From: Streptomyces sp. CB00316
GTDB taxonomy: Bacteria; Actinomycetota; Actinomycetes; Streptomycetales; Streptomycetaceae
DNA: 64,000 nt
Assembly: GCF_001905595.1 (NCBI RefSeq)
Contig: NZ_LIXI01000001.1
Location: 558,001 to 622,000, forward strand
Direction: 5' to 3'
Part shown: in pieces, positions 30,266-39,008 of the stretch
Position numbering within the stretch: the stretch's first letter is position 1
How the letters are laid out: every line of letters starts with the position of its first letter
Made by a program: the position numbers and the translations under genes
The notes under the pieces: generated by a model
Database searches by the model: none
The model's input: only the letters and a program-made list of their open reading frames with translations
Told to the model about the DNA's origin: nothing

Positions 30266-30300
30266 GTGTGCGCCGGGGCCGGGAGAGCCCCGGCGCACAC
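30266..30300. terminator. Bidirectional hairpin terminator
   Basis: A perfect 14-bp stem (30266-30279 with 30287-30300) and a 7-nt loop between the convergent ArsR-like and PhoX-like genes. Confidence 0.8.
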
Positions 30301-30306
30301 CGGGCG

Positions 30307-31473
30307 TCAGCTGCGGAACGGCCCCGTCACCTCGTACGTGATGCCACCGGACGAGCTGCCGCTGGTGCCACGCTGCGAGGAGAAGTAGAGCCGCTTGCCG
30401 TCCGGGGAGAACGCCGGGCCGGTGATCTCCGAGCCGGACTGGCCGGTGATCCGCAGGAACGGCGCCACCGTGTCGTTCGGCGTGATCAGGCAGATCTCCA
30501 TGTTTCCGCCGTCCTCCGCCACGTACAGGTCGCCGGAGCCGGCCCGGGTGACGTTGTCGACACCGGTCAGCGGGGCGGCGCCGCCCGTCACCAGCGAGTC
30601 GTCGTACGCCAGCGAGATCGACGAGGTGTTCGCGTCGTACGCCCACACCCGGTTGTCGCCCTTGGTGGTGAACCAGCAGGTGCCCGCCGCGTAGAAGCAG
30701 CCCTCACCGCCGTTGAAGACCTTGGCGCCGGAGACCTGGTGGCGGGTCTGGGTCGAGGAGGCGGCCGGGTCCGGAACGTTGGCCCAGGTCACCGGCCCTG
30801 AGGTGCCCGTACCCGCCACCAGGACCTGGAGCGTGCCGCCCGACAGGTTGCCCCAGGTCGTGGGCCGGAAGCGGTAGAAGCGGCCGTCGCTCTCGTCCTC
30901 GGTGAGGTAGATGTAGCCGTGGTCGGGGTCCGCCGCGGCCGCCTCGTGCTTGAACCGGCCGAGCGCGGGCCGCCGCACGGCCGCGTTCACGCCCCACGGG
31001 TCGGTCTCGTAGACGTACCCCCTCGTGACCTCCTCGCAGGAGAGCCAGGTGTTCCACGGGGTGGAGCCGCCCGCACAGTTGATGTTCGTCCCCGACAGGA
31101 TGCGGTAGGCGGACGTCACCGTGCCCGAGGAGTTGAACCGAACGGCGCTCGCCCCGCCGCCGCTGCCGGCGGAGACCTCGGCGTTGGAGACGTAGATCCA
31201 CCCCGAGCCGTCGGCGTAGGTGGCCCCGCCGTCGGGGGCGCTGTGCCACCGGTAGGAGGTGCCCGCCACGGTCTGCCCCGACCGGGCGATGATGCGGCTG
31301 GTGAAGCCGCTCGGCAGCTGGATGCCGTTGCCGTTGGCCGCCTGCAGCGCGCCGTACGGGCCGGGGGCCGGCTGGGCGGGTGCGGCGGAGGCGGCGCCCC
31401 GCCACAGGGTGCCGCCGAAGGCCGCCGCCGAGGTGCCGACCACCGCCGTGCGCAAGAAGGTCCGACGTTCCAC
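30307..31473 (-). CDS. Secreted PhoX/DUF839-family protein (Tat signal)
   Basis: A 388-residue exported protein. The N-terminus ERRTFLRTAVVGTSAAAFGG is a twin-arginine signal ending in ASA. The mature part is a PhoX-like beta-propeller: CEEVTRGYVYETDPWG, FKHEAAAADPDHGYIYLTED, DGRFYRFRPTTWG, FTTKGDNRVWAYD and GPAFSPDGKRLYFSSQRG. PhoX enzymes are calcium/iron alkaline phosphatases; this copy is short compared with long PhoX proteins and its activity is not certain. The GTG at 31473 follows GGAG. Confidence 0.85.
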   Translation of the reverse strand: MERRTFLRTAVVGTSAAAFGGTLWRGAASAAPAQPAPGPYGALQAANGNGIQLPSGFTSRIIARSGQTVAGTSYRWHSAPDGGATYADGSGWIYVSNAEVSAGSGGGASAVRFNSSGTVTSAYRILSGTNINCAGGSTPWNTWLSCEEVTRGYVYETDPWGVNAAVRRPALGRFKHEAAAADPDHGYIYLTEDESDGRFYRFRPTTWGNLSGGTLQVLVAGTGTSGPVTWANVPDPAASSTQTRHQVSGAKVFNGGEGCFYAAGTCWFTTKGDNRVWAYDANTSSISLAYDDSLVTGGAAPLTGVDNVTRAGSGDLYVAEDGGNMEICLITPNDTVAPFLRITGQSGSEITGPAFSPDGKRLYFSSQRGTSGSSSGGITYEVTGPFRS

Positions 31474-31636
31474 GATCACTCCACGGATGAGTGAGGGCCC
31501 GCCGCCCCGGACGGGACCGGCGGGTCGCGCGTCAGGACTGTAGGAGGACGTGGTTGACGCCCCGTCAACACGCGGTGAACGGCGGACGGCCGGGGCGGGG
31601 CCGGGCATCACCCCCGCCCGCGCCGGCCCGCCCGGG

Positions 31637-31990
31637 TCACTCCACCCGCACCGCGTACACCGGCACGGAGACCTCATCGTCGTCCAGGCACGCCCCCGTG
31701 GCCAGGTCGAAGCGCTGCTTCAGCAGTGGCGAGGCCACGAACGGCCGCCCGCCCGCCGAGCCGAGCAGCCCCCGGGAGAGGACGTACGCCCCGGTGAACG
31801 GGTCCCGGTTGCCGATCGCGCGCACCACCCCCGACCGGTCCATGAACAGGGCCGCCTGCCCGCCGTCCGGCAGCAGCACCGCGGCGCCGCGCCCGGGACT
31901 CAGCAGCTCCAGGTCGCAGACGGTGAGCCAGCCACCGTCGTGGGCGACCCGGACGACGGTCGCGGTGGTGCTCGGTGTGGTGGTGGTCAT
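31637..31990 (-). CDS. nirD: Nitrite reductase [NAD(P)H] small subunit
   Basis: A 117-residue NirD, a Rieske-fold protein that lacks the Fe-S ligands, as is normal for this family. Segments TVCDLELLSPGRGAAVLLPD, RAIGNRDPFTGAYVLSRGLLG and VASPLLKQRFDLATGACLDD are typical. It partners NirB in reducing nitrite to ammonium. Its start overlaps the nirB stop (ATGA), so the two are coupled. Confidence 0.93.
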   Translation of the reverse strand: MTTTTPSTTATVVRVAHDGGWLTVCDLELLSPGRGAAVLLPDGGQAALFMDRSGVVRAIGNRDPFTGAYVLSRGLLGSAGGRPFVASPLLKQRFDLATGACLDDDEVSVPVYAVRVE

Positions 31991-34560
31991 CAGGACGGGG
32001 TCCCTTCGAGAGTGCGGACGGCGAGCACGGGGCCCGCGAGCAGCTCCAGATCGGGCTTGATCTGGTCCCGCTCGGGGACGAACTTCACCGAGGGGTCCGG
32101 GGCGTCGGGGGCGTTGACGAAGGTCACGAACCGCCGCAGCCGTTCCGGGTCGCCGATGGTCTCGGCCCACTCGTCGCGGTAGCCGTTCACATGGTCCGCC
32201 ATCAGCCTCTCCAACTCGTCGCAGAGCCCCAGCGAGTCGTGGACCACGACATCCCGTACGTGCTCCAGGCCGCCGTCGATCCGCTCCAGCCAGGCCGAGG
32301 TGCGCTCCAGGCGGTCCGCCGTACGGATGTAGAACATCAGGAACCGGTCGACGAGCCGCACCAGTTCGGCGTCCGAGAGATCCTGCGCCAGCAGATCGGC
32401 GTGGCGCGGGGTGGCCCCGCCGTTGCCGCCGACGTAGAGGTTCCAGCCGCCGGCCGTGGCGATGATCCCGAAGTCCTTGCCCCGCGCCTCCGCGCACTCC
32501 CGGGCGCAGCCGGAGACCGCGGACTTCAGCTTGTGCGGGGAGCGCAGGCCCCGGTAGCGCAGCTCCAGGTCGATCGCCATCCGTACGGAGTCCTGCACGC
32601 CGTAGCGGCACCAGGTCTGCCCCACACACGACTTGACCGTACGCAGCGACTTCCCGTACGCGTGCCCGGACTCGAAGCCCGCGTCGACCAACCGGGTCCA
32701 GATGAGCGGCAGTTGGTCGACACGGGCGCCGAAAAGGTCGATGCGCTGGCCGCCGGTGATCTTCGTGTAGAGGCCGAAGTCGCGGGCGACCTCGCCGATC
32801 ACGATGAGCTTCTCCGGAGTGATCTCGCCGCCGGGGATGCGCGGGACGACCGAATAGGAGCCGTTGCGCTGGAGGTTGGCGAGGAAGTGGTCGTTGGTGT
32901 CCTGGAGGGACGCCTGCTCCCCGTCCAGGACGTAGCCGCTGGCGCCGACGGTCGGGGCGAGGGAGGCGATGACCGAGCCGACCGTCGGTTTGCAGACCTC
33001 GCACCCCTCCCCGCCGCGCGCCTCCTCGCGGCCGTGCGAGTCGAGGAGGGCGGTGAAGGAGGTGATGCCCAGCGTGCGGACGATCTCGTACAACTCGCTT
33101 CGGCTGTAGGCGAAGCAGCCGCACAGGCCGGTGTCCTGGCTCTGCGGCAGCAGTTGTCCGATCACCTTGACGCAACTGCCGCAGCCCGTTCCGGCCCGGG
33201 TGCACTTCTTGACCTCGGGCAGCGTGGTGTGCTCGCAGATCGCGCCCTTGGTCACGTTGTGGCAGGAGCAGATGACGGCGTCGTCCGGCAGCGCGGAGGG
33301 CCCCAGCGTCACCGGCCCGCCCGCCCCGGCGGGCAGCACCAGCTGCTCGGGGGAGACCGGCAGGACGCTCCCCGTCATCGGCCGCAGGGTGCCGTAGTCA
33401 TCGGCGTCCCCGACCAGCACCCCGCCCAGCAGGGTCCCGTCCGCCCCGATGACCAGCTTCTTGTAGACGCCGGAGCGGGAGTCGGCGTACACCACGTCCA
33501 GCGCGCCCTCCGCACTCCCGTGCGCGTCGCCGAACGAGGCCACGTCCACGCCGAGCAGCTTCAGCTTCGTCGACATGTCTGCCCCGGTGAACCCGGCCCG
33601 CCCGCCGCCGATCACCTCGGCCACGGTCTCCGCCATCTCGTAGCCCGGCGCCACCAGGCCGTAGACCCGCCCGTCGGAGGCGAGCGCGCACTCGCCGATC
33701 GCGAACACGGCCGGGTCCGAGGTCCGGCACTCCTCGTCGACCACGATCCCGCCCCGCTCCCCGACCGCGAGCCCGCACTCCCGGGCCAGCTGGTCGCGTG
33801 GCCGCACACCCGCCGAGAAGACGACGAGATCGGTGGCGAGCGAGGACCCGTCGGAGAGCGCCATCCCGTTCACAGCACCGTCCGCGCCCGCGGTGACCTC
33901 CTGCGTACCGACCCCGGTGTGGACGGTCAGCCCCATGCCCTCGATCGTCCGCAGCAGGGCCGCGCCCCCGCCCTCGTCCACCTGGACCGGCATCAGCCGG
34001 GGCGCGAACTCCACCACATGGGTGCGCAGCCCGAGCCCCTTGAGCGCCCCCGCCGCCTCCAGACCGAGCAGCCCGCCCCCGACCACCGCGCCGGTCCGAG
34101 CCCCCTTCGCGTACTCCTCGATCGCGAGCAGGTCCTCGATCGTCCGGTACACGAAACAGCCCCGGGCGTCCTTCCCCGCCACCGGCGGCACGAAGGGGTA
34201 CGAGCCCGTCGCCAGCACCAGCGTGTCGTACGGGAACACCGCCCCGGACCGCGCGGTCACCGTGCGGCCCGCCCGGTCGATGTGCTCGGCCGGGTCGCCG
34301 ACGTACAGCTCGATCCCGTGCTTCTCCATGAACTCCGGCTCCACCAGCGAGAGTTCCTCAGGGGACCGCCCGGCGAAGTACGAGGTGAGCTGGACCCGGT
34401 CGTAAGCGGGTCGGGGCTCCTCGCAGAGCACGACGATCCGGGCCCGCCCGGCGGCCGGGGTCAGCCCGCGCGCGGCCAGGGACTCCAGGAACCGCTGGCC
34501 GACCATGCCGTGCCCGACGAGGACGAAGGTGGGGGTGTTCGGGATGGTGGTTTCCGGCAT
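31990..34560 (-). CDS. nirB: Nitrite reductase [NAD(P)H] large subunit
   Basis: An 856-residue cytoplasmic assimilatory nitrite reductase. The N-terminal third is an FAD/NAD(P)H oxidoreductase (TFVLVGHGMVGQRFLE; VVGGGLLGLEAAGAL). A [2Fe-2S] BFD-like site CSCHNVTKGAI...CTRAGTGCGSC lies near residues 430-465. The C-terminal half carries the siroheme/[4Fe-4S] site (CVGQTWCRYGVQDS and SGCARECAEARGKD). It is co-transcribed with the upstream FAD oxidoreductase and nirD, downstream of a GlnR-like box. Confidence 0.96.
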   Translation of the reverse strand: MPETTIPNTPTFVLVGHGMVGQRFLESLAARGLTPAAGRARIVVLCEEPRPAYDRVQLTSYFAGRSPEELSLVEPEFMEKHGIELYVGDPAEHIDRAGRTVTARSGAVFPYDTLVLATGSYPFVPPVAGKDARGCFVYRTIEDLLAIEEYAKGARTGAVVGGGLLGLEAAGALKGLGLRTHVVEFAPRLMPVQVDEGGGAALLRTIEGMGLTVHTGVGTQEVTAGADGAVNGMALSDGSSLATDLVVFSAGVRPRDQLARECGLAVGERGGIVVDEECRTSDPAVFAIGECALASDGRVYGLVAPGYEMAETVAEVIGGGRAGFTGADMSTKLKLLGVDVASFGDAHGSAEGALDVVYADSRSGVYKKLVIGADGTLLGGVLVGDADDYGTLRPMTGSVLPVSPEQLVLPAGAGGPVTLGPSALPDDAVICSCHNVTKGAICEHTTLPEVKKCTRAGTGCGSCVKVIGQLLPQSQDTGLCGCFAYSRSELYEIVRTLGITSFTALLDSHGREEARGGEGCEVCKPTVGSVIASLAPTVGASGYVLDGEQASLQDTNDHFLANLQRNGSYSVVPRIPGGEITPEKLIVIGEVARDFGLYTKITGGQRIDLFGARVDQLPLIWTRLVDAGFESGHAYGKSLRTVKSCVGQTWCRYGVQDSVRMAIDLELRYRGLRSPHKLKSAVSGCARECAEARGKDFGIIATAGGWNLYVGGNGGATPRHADLLAQDLSDAELVRLVDRFLMFYIRTADRLERTSAWLERIDGGLEHVRDVVVHDSLGLCDELERLMADHVNGYRDEWAETIGDPERLRRFVTFVNAPDAPDPSVKFVPERDQIKPDLELLAGPVLAVRTLEGTPS

Positions 34561-34561
34561 C

Positions 34562-35803
34562 TCAGTGGCCTCCGTCGGTGAGCAGGTGGAGCAGGGACAT
34601 GGCGGGCGGCAGCGGTTCGTCGTCCTGCCAGGTGCGGGCGAGGCTGGAGACCGCGCCGAGGTCGCCCAGGAGCACCCCGCCGGCCAGCCGGCCCTCGCGG
34701 ACGACGACCGTGCGGTACGCGCCCCGGGTGGCGTCGGCCAGCCGGATCACGTCGTCGCCCGGCAGCGGACGGGCCTCGCCGAAGGCCGCCAGGTCGAGAG
34801 CTTCCCGGGGTTCCGGCGAGTCGAAGGATCCGGCCGACGGGGAGCGGAGGGTCAGCCGGGTCAGCGCCCGGGTGCCCTCGTAGCGGGCGGGCCGTCCGGC
34901 CAGTACGTCGGCCAGCACGTCGGCCTGCTCCAGCGCGGGGCCGGCCAGCCCGTAGAGCGTGGAGCGGTGCTCGGCGCAGTCGCCGAGGGCGTGGATGTAC
35001 GGGTCCGAGGTGCGCAGCTCGTCGTCGACCACGATCCCCTTGCGGACGTCGAGACCGGCGGCCCGGGCGAGCCCGGTCCGGGGCCGCACGCCGCAGGCCA
35101 GCACGGTGAGGTCGGCGGCGAGCTCGTACCCGTCGGCGAGTTCGACGGCCCGTACGGCTCCGTCGGTGGCCGAGGTCGTGCAGCGCAGCCCCCGCACCCG
35201 GCACTCGGTGTGCACCTCCACCCCGAGCGCTTCGAGGTGGAGCCGCAGCAGGGCGGCCGCCTCCGGGTCGAGCTGGCGCTCCATGAGGTGCTCGCCCTGC
35301 TGGGCCAGTACCACCTGCGCGCCGCACTCCGCGAGCGCCCGGGCCGCCGAGACGCCGAGGAGCCCGCCGCCGATGACGACCGCCCGCACTCCGGGGCGTA
35401 CGGCGGCGCGCAGGGCCAGGGCGTCGTCGAGCGTACGGAAGGGGTGGACCCCGTCCGGCAGGGTGGTGCCGATCCCGCGCAGCGGTGGCAGCACCGGGTT
35501 GGAGCCGGTGGCCAGGACCAGACGCCCGTAGTGCAGCACGCTGCCGTCGTCGCAGTGGACCAGCCGGTCGGCCCGGTCGATCCGGACCGCCCGCACCCCG
35601 CGTCGTACCTCGGTTGCCGGCAGGGCGATGACGTCCGGGGAGTACCGCCCGGACAGTACGTCGGCCAGCAGCACCCGGTTGTAGGGGGCGTGCCGCTCCT
35701 CGCCGACGACGGTGACCCCGGGGACCCGCGCGGCGAGCCGGGCACCGGCCATACCGGCGCCGATCACCACGACGGGCTCGGCGCTCTCCGTCTTCTTCCT
35801 CAT
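34562..35803 (-). CDS. FAD/NAD(P)-dependent oxidoreductase of nitrite operon
   Basis: A 413-residue pyridine nucleotide-disulphide-type oxidoreductase. It has the FAD-binding GxGxxG in VVVIGAGMAGARLAA, the second dinucleotide fold RAVVIGGGLLGVSAARALAE and the FAD-contact GIVVDDELRTSDPYIHALGDCAEH. It has no Fe-S domain and resembles the N-terminal module of NirB or a NasB-type electron-transfer subunit. One base separates it from nirB, so it is likely a redox partner of nitrite or nitrate reductase. First gene of the operon. Confidence 0.85.
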   Translation of the reverse strand: MRKKTESAEPVVVIGAGMAGARLAARVPGVTVVGEERHAPYNRVLLADVLSGRYSPDVIALPATEVRRGVRAVRIDRADRLVHCDDGSVLHYGRLVLATGSNPVLPPLRGIGTTLPDGVHPFRTLDDALALRAAVRPGVRAVVIGGGLLGVSAARALAECGAQVVLAQQGEHLMERQLDPEAAALLRLHLEALGVEVHTECRVRGLRCTTSATDGAVRAVELADGYELAADLTVLACGVRPRTGLARAAGLDVRKGIVVDDELRTSDPYIHALGDCAEHRSTLYGLAGPALEQADVLADVLAGRPARYEGTRALTRLTLRSPSAGSFDSPEPREALDLAAFGEARPLPGDDVIRLADATRGAYRTVVVREGRLAGGVLLGDLGAVSSLARTWQDDEPLPPAMSLLHLLTDGGH

Positions 35804-35826
35804 GGGGAAGAGCGTGGACGGCGGGT

Positions 35827-35864
35827 GTTACCCGGCCGCATCCCGCCGGTTTCCCTGGCGGAAC
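35827..35864 (+). promoter_or_regulatory. GlnR-box-like site between nir operon and TSUP gene
   Basis: On the plus strand GTTAC-n6-GCATC-n6-GTTTC-n6-GGAAC matches the spacing of the Streptomyces GlnR box (gTnAC-n6-GaAAC repeated). The units have 0, 2, 1 and 1 mismatches. It sits 24 bp upstream of the nitrite operon, so nitrogen control by GlnR is likely. Confidence 0.65.
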
Positions 35865-35932
35865 CGTGCGCTCAGCGCCGGCCGGCGGCCCCTGTGAGAA
35901 CGGCTCGCGGACCTCCCCTTAATGTCGAGGAC

Positions 35933-36724
35933 ATGCCCGACATCACCCTCACCACCCTGATCCTGCTCTGCCTGGCCGCGGCCGCCGCGGGCTGGATCGA
36001 CGCGGTGGTGGGCGGCGGCGGGCTGCTGCTCCTGCCCGCCCTGCTGCTCGGCCTGCCGAACGTACCGGCCGCCCACGTCCTCGGCACCAACAAGGCCGTC
36101 GCGATCGTCGGGACCTCGGGCGCCGCGATCACCTACGTGAGCAGGGCCCCGGTCCGGGTGGGGCTGGCGGTACGGGTGGGGCTGATGGCGCTCGCCGGGT
36201 CGGTGGGCGGGGCGTTCTTCGCCGCCGGGATCAGCAGCGAGGTGCTGCGCCCGGTGATCATGGTGGCGCTGCTCGGCGTCGCCGCCTTCGTCCTGCTGCG
36301 CCCGTCCTTCGGTACGGCGGCGGCGGGCGACACCGACGCCCGGCCGGTCACCCGGGCCCGGATCGTCACCGCGGTCGTGCTGGTGGGCGGCGGGATCGGC
36401 TTCTACGACGGCCTGTTCGGCCCGGGCACCGGCACCTTCCTGGTGCTGGCCCTCACCGCCGTACTCCACCTGGACCTGGTGACCGCGTCGGCCACCGCCA
36501 AGATCGTCAACGTGTGCACGAACGCGGGGGCGCTGGCGATGTTCGCGTACCAGGGCACGGTCCTGTGGCAGCTGGCCGCCGTGATGGCGCTGTTCAACCT
36601 GGCGGGCGGGATGGCGGGGGCCCGGATGGCGCTGAGCCGGGGGAGCGGGTTCGTCCGGGCGGTACTGCTGACGGTGGTGTTCTCGCTGGTGGCGAAGCTG
36701 GGCTACGACCAGTGGACCGCGTAG
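35933..36724 (+). CDS. TSUP (TauE/SafE) family transporter
   Basis: A 263-residue membrane protein with about eight predicted membrane segments. The TSUP motif GWIDAVVGGGGLLLLPALLLGLP is near the N-terminus, and the second half repeats it as GGGIGFYDGLFGPGTGTFLVL. The family exports sulfite, sulfoacetate or other small organic anions; the substrate is unknown. It is divergent from the nitrite operon and shares its regulatory region. ATG at 35933 with GAGGA upstream. Confidence 0.88.
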   Translation: MPDITLTTLILLCLAAAAAGWIDAVVGGGGLLLLPALLLGLPNVPAAHVLGTNKAVAIVGTSGAAITYVSRAPVRVGLAVRVGLMALAGSVGGAFFAAGISSEVLRPVIMVALLGVAAFVLLRPSFGTAAAGDTDARPVTRARIVTAVVLVGGGIGFYDGLFGPGTGTFLVLALTAVLHLDLVTASATAKIVNVCTNAGALAMFAYQGTVLWQLAAVMALFNLAGGMAGARMALSRGSGFVRAVLLTVVFSLVAKLGYDQWTA

Positions 36725-36739
36725 GAACGTATCTCGGGC

Positions 36740-37372
36740 TCACCGCACATCGGTGAGATGGGCGTAGGCCACCACATTGCCCTGGTAGCCGGTCTCCTTG
36801 GAGAACCCGCCGCCGCAGGTGATCAGCCGCAGCGAGGCGTGCGGCGAGTCGCCGTAGACGCGCTGGTCGGGGAAGTCCTTGTTGTCGTACACCTCGATGG
36901 CGTCGATCGAGAAGACGGCCGTGCGTCCGTCCTCGCGGACGACCTCGACGCGGGTGCCCTTGGTGAGGGCGCCGAGGGCGTAGAAGACGGAGGGCCCCTC
37001 CGCGTTGTCGACATGCCCGGCGACGATCGCGGTGCCCTCGGCGCCGGGCGGGACCCCGTCGGCGTACCAGCCCGCGAGGTTGCGGTCCGTGTCCGGCGGG
37101 ACGTCCAGGCTGCCGTCGGCACCGAGTCCCAGCCGCATCATCGGCGCGTCCACCGAGATGCTCGGGATGCGGATGCGGACCGGGTCGGAGGGGTGCAGCG
37201 GTTCGGCGACCGGGGAGCCGGGCTGGAGCTGGGGCCCTGCGGCGAAGGCCTGGGCGCTGGAGGGCTGCGGCGGGATCAGCTGGTCGCCGGAGCCGTTCTG
37301 GACGAGCCAGATACCGCACAGCACGGCGATGCCCACCAGCCAGCCCCTGGCTTTCTGCGCGCTCTGGGACAC
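36740..37372 (-). CDS. Class F sortase
   Basis: A 210-residue membrane-anchored sortase. The N-terminal segment GWLVGIAVLCGIWLVQNG anchors it, a Pro/Gln-rich linker follows, and the catalytic domain carries the essential His in IVAGHVDNAEG, the Cys in SLRLITCGGGF and a final conserved Arg. Class F enzymes of actinobacteria have known folds, but their substrates are mostly unknown. GTG start at 37372. Downstream of a secreted protein gene and a strong hairpin. Confidence 0.9.
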   Translation of the reverse strand: MSQSAQKARGWLVGIAVLCGIWLVQNGSGDQLIPPQPSSAQAFAAGPQLQPGSPVAEPLHPSDPVRIRIPSISVDAPMMRLGLGADGSLDVPPDTDRNLAGWYADGVPPGAEGTAIVAGHVDNAEGPSVFYALGALTKGTRVEVVREDGRTAVFSIDAIEVYDNKDFPDQRVYGDSPHASLRLITCGGGFSKETGYQGNVVAYAHLTDVR

Positions 37373-37475
37373 GTCGTCGTCCTCGTAACCCTGGTGAGTC
37401 TCGGATCGAAGGCGGGCCGGGCGCGCTCGGGGACGCGCCCGGCCCGGTCGGCGGGAGGGACGGCGGGGTCCCTCG

Positions 37476-37521
37476 GGCCCAGGGGCCCGGGGGCCTCAGC
37501 TGCCCCCCGGGCCCCTGGGCC
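37476..37521 (-). terminator. Strong hairpin between secreted protein and sortase genes
   Basis: An 18-bp perfect stem (37476-37493 with 37504-37521) and a 10-nt loop, 8 bp after the secreted-protein stop. It should reduce read-through into the sortase gene. Confidence 0.75.
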
Positions 37522-37528
37522 GGTTGCC

Positions 37529-38074
37529 TCAGCCGCCCTCGGTGGACTCGGTGCGCCGGCGCAGCAGCCACAGACCGCCCACGGCCGCCATGCCGATCAC
37601 GCCGACGCCGAGGGCGACCTGCGTGGAGTTCGGCTCGACGCTGCCGCCGACCCCGGTCCGCACATGGCCGGACGGGCGGTCGTGGTCGGGCTTCTCGTGC
37701 TTGCCGCCGCCGATCACCTTCAGGTCCCCGACGGCGTCCTTGCCGTTGTCGCAGGAGACGACGATCTCGTAGACGCCGGGCCGGGTGTCGTGCGGCACGG
37801 TGAACTGGCCGACGAGCACTTCCTTGTGCGTACCGCGGCGGACCTCGAAGTCCCCGGCGTCCAGGGAGTTCGCGTCACCGATGCCCGAGCCCTTGGGGCC
37901 GCAGGCGGTGGTGTTCACGGTGACCTTGGCGCCGGGAGGCGCGGTCGCGGGGGTGATCTCCAGCCGGCCGAAGTCATCGCCTGCGTACGCGGACGGGGCG
38001 GCGGTGAGACCGAGCGCTATGACGGTGACCGCGGCGGTGGCGGTACCGGTCACGAGGCGGGCAGGACTGCGCAT
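37529..38074 (-). CDS. Sortase-associated secreted wall protein
   Basis: A 181-residue exported protein. Signal peptide RLVTGTATAAVTVIALGLTA ends AYA. The mature domain (about 32-120) is beta-rich and starts RLEITPATAPPGAKVTVNTTACGP, an immunoglobulin-like pattern with two cysteines (CGP, VSCDNG). A Gly/His linker is followed by the membrane segment VALGVGVIGMAAVGGLWLL and RRR, a sorting-signal-like layout. However, there is no LPxTG; the pre-membrane segment is VGGSVEPNSTQ. It is probably anchored or processed with the adjacent sortase. Confidence 0.8.
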   Translation of the reverse strand: MRSPARLVTGTATAAVTVIALGLTAAPSAYAGDDFGRLEITPATAPPGAKVTVNTTACGPKGSGIGDANSLDAGDFEVRRGTHKEVLVGQFTVPHDTRPGVYEIVVSCDNGKDAVGDLKVIGGGKHEKPDHDRPSGHVRTGVGGSVEPNSTQVALGVGVIGMAAVGGLWLLRRRTESTEGG

Positions 38075-38445
38075 GGGGATCCTCCGGGCAGACGGCGCGA
38101 GCGGTTGTGTCCTGCCCCCGACCTAACGGGCGGTCGCCGCCGCACGCCTCCTGACACCAGGTCAGCTTTCACCCGTACGGACCGGCGCGGCACTCTTGCC
38201 GCCGGAGATCGCCGCAGGTCGCGGCGGTGTGACTGGGCCGTTCGGTCCGTGCCGCCGGACCGGGTGCCGATCGAGTGAGGCTCACCGAGAAATTGTGACT
38301 CACATCGCATGCATGGGCTCGCGGAGTGCGGGCAGACGCAAGACACCCCCCCCACGGGACGGATCCCCGCCCCCCCAGGGCACCCGCCCCCACCGGCCTA
38401 CCCCCCCGGGCCCGGTGGGGGCGGTGTCGGATCCGGCGGGAGGGA
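38075..38445. other. Intergenic region upstream of secreted protein gene
   Basis: About 370 bp. It contains the promoter side of the secreted-protein gene (minus strand) and the 3' flank of the DUF5990 gene. There are poly-C runs near 38345-38410, but no gene, clear hairpin or operator. Confidence 0.4.
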
Positions 38446-38931
38446 TCACCCGGTGCGCGCCTCACCCGCGCCGGTGTCCGCACCCGCACTCCAGGAGATC
38501 GCCGGCGGTCGCACCCGCGCACACAGTGGCTGCCCCTTCGCGTCGGTCAGCCCCAGCCGCCCGGTGAGCTGCCCGGAACGCGCGGCGGCTTCGAGGATCC
38601 CGGGCTCGATGTCGCTGAACATCAGCTTGGCGCGCCGGAACATGCTGAAGCGCCCGGCCTCGTCCACGGTCCCCCACGACAGGTAGACGAACCGCCCGCC
38701 CAGCCGGTTCTGGATGTACGGCCCCGAGACCTCGACCCCGTCGGCCGTGGCCTTCGCCGTGCACTCCAGGGTCCAGGAGGCGGCCGGGGCGTCCCCGGGA
38801 TGCGGGCCGAGCAGCTCGTCGGGCCGGTCCTTGCGCTGGATGCCGACGTGGATGTTCTCGAGCCCGGGAAAGTCGGAGTCCGGCCCGCAGTTGCGGCCGG
38901 GGAGCGCTGAGGCCTCGATATGGATCTGCAT
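38446..38931 (-). CDS. DUF5990-family protein
   Basis: A 161-residue cytosolic protein beginning MQIHIEASALPGRNCGPDSD, followed by FPGLENIHVGIQRKDRPDEL, then WTLECTAKATADGVEVSGPYIQNRLGGRFVYLSWG and MFRRAKLMFSDIEPGILEAA. It matches the actinobacterial DUF5990 family; function unknown. The ATG at 38931 is preferred, though the ATG at 38940 (three codons earlier) is possible. The C-terminal 15 residues are low complexity. Confidence 0.8.
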   Translation of the reverse strand: MQIHIEASALPGRNCGPDSDFPGLENIHVGIQRKDRPDELLGPHPGDAPAASWTLECTAKATADGVEVSGPYIQNRLGGRFVYLSWGTVDEAGRFSMFRRAKLMFSDIEPGILEAAARSGQLTGRLGLTDAKGQPLCARVRPPAISWSAGADTGAGEARTG

Positions 38932-39008
38932 GCTCCCCATGGTCCGTCACCGGGGCGGAGCGAGGGCGCCACGGTCGCTTTTCGGCCAAGGTCGACCGCC
39001 GGGCAAGG

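Noticed and set aside
31975..34581. An 868-codon plus-strand frame opposite nirB
   Set aside because: nirB with its Fe-S and siroheme motifs accounts for this DNA; the plus frame has shadow composition.
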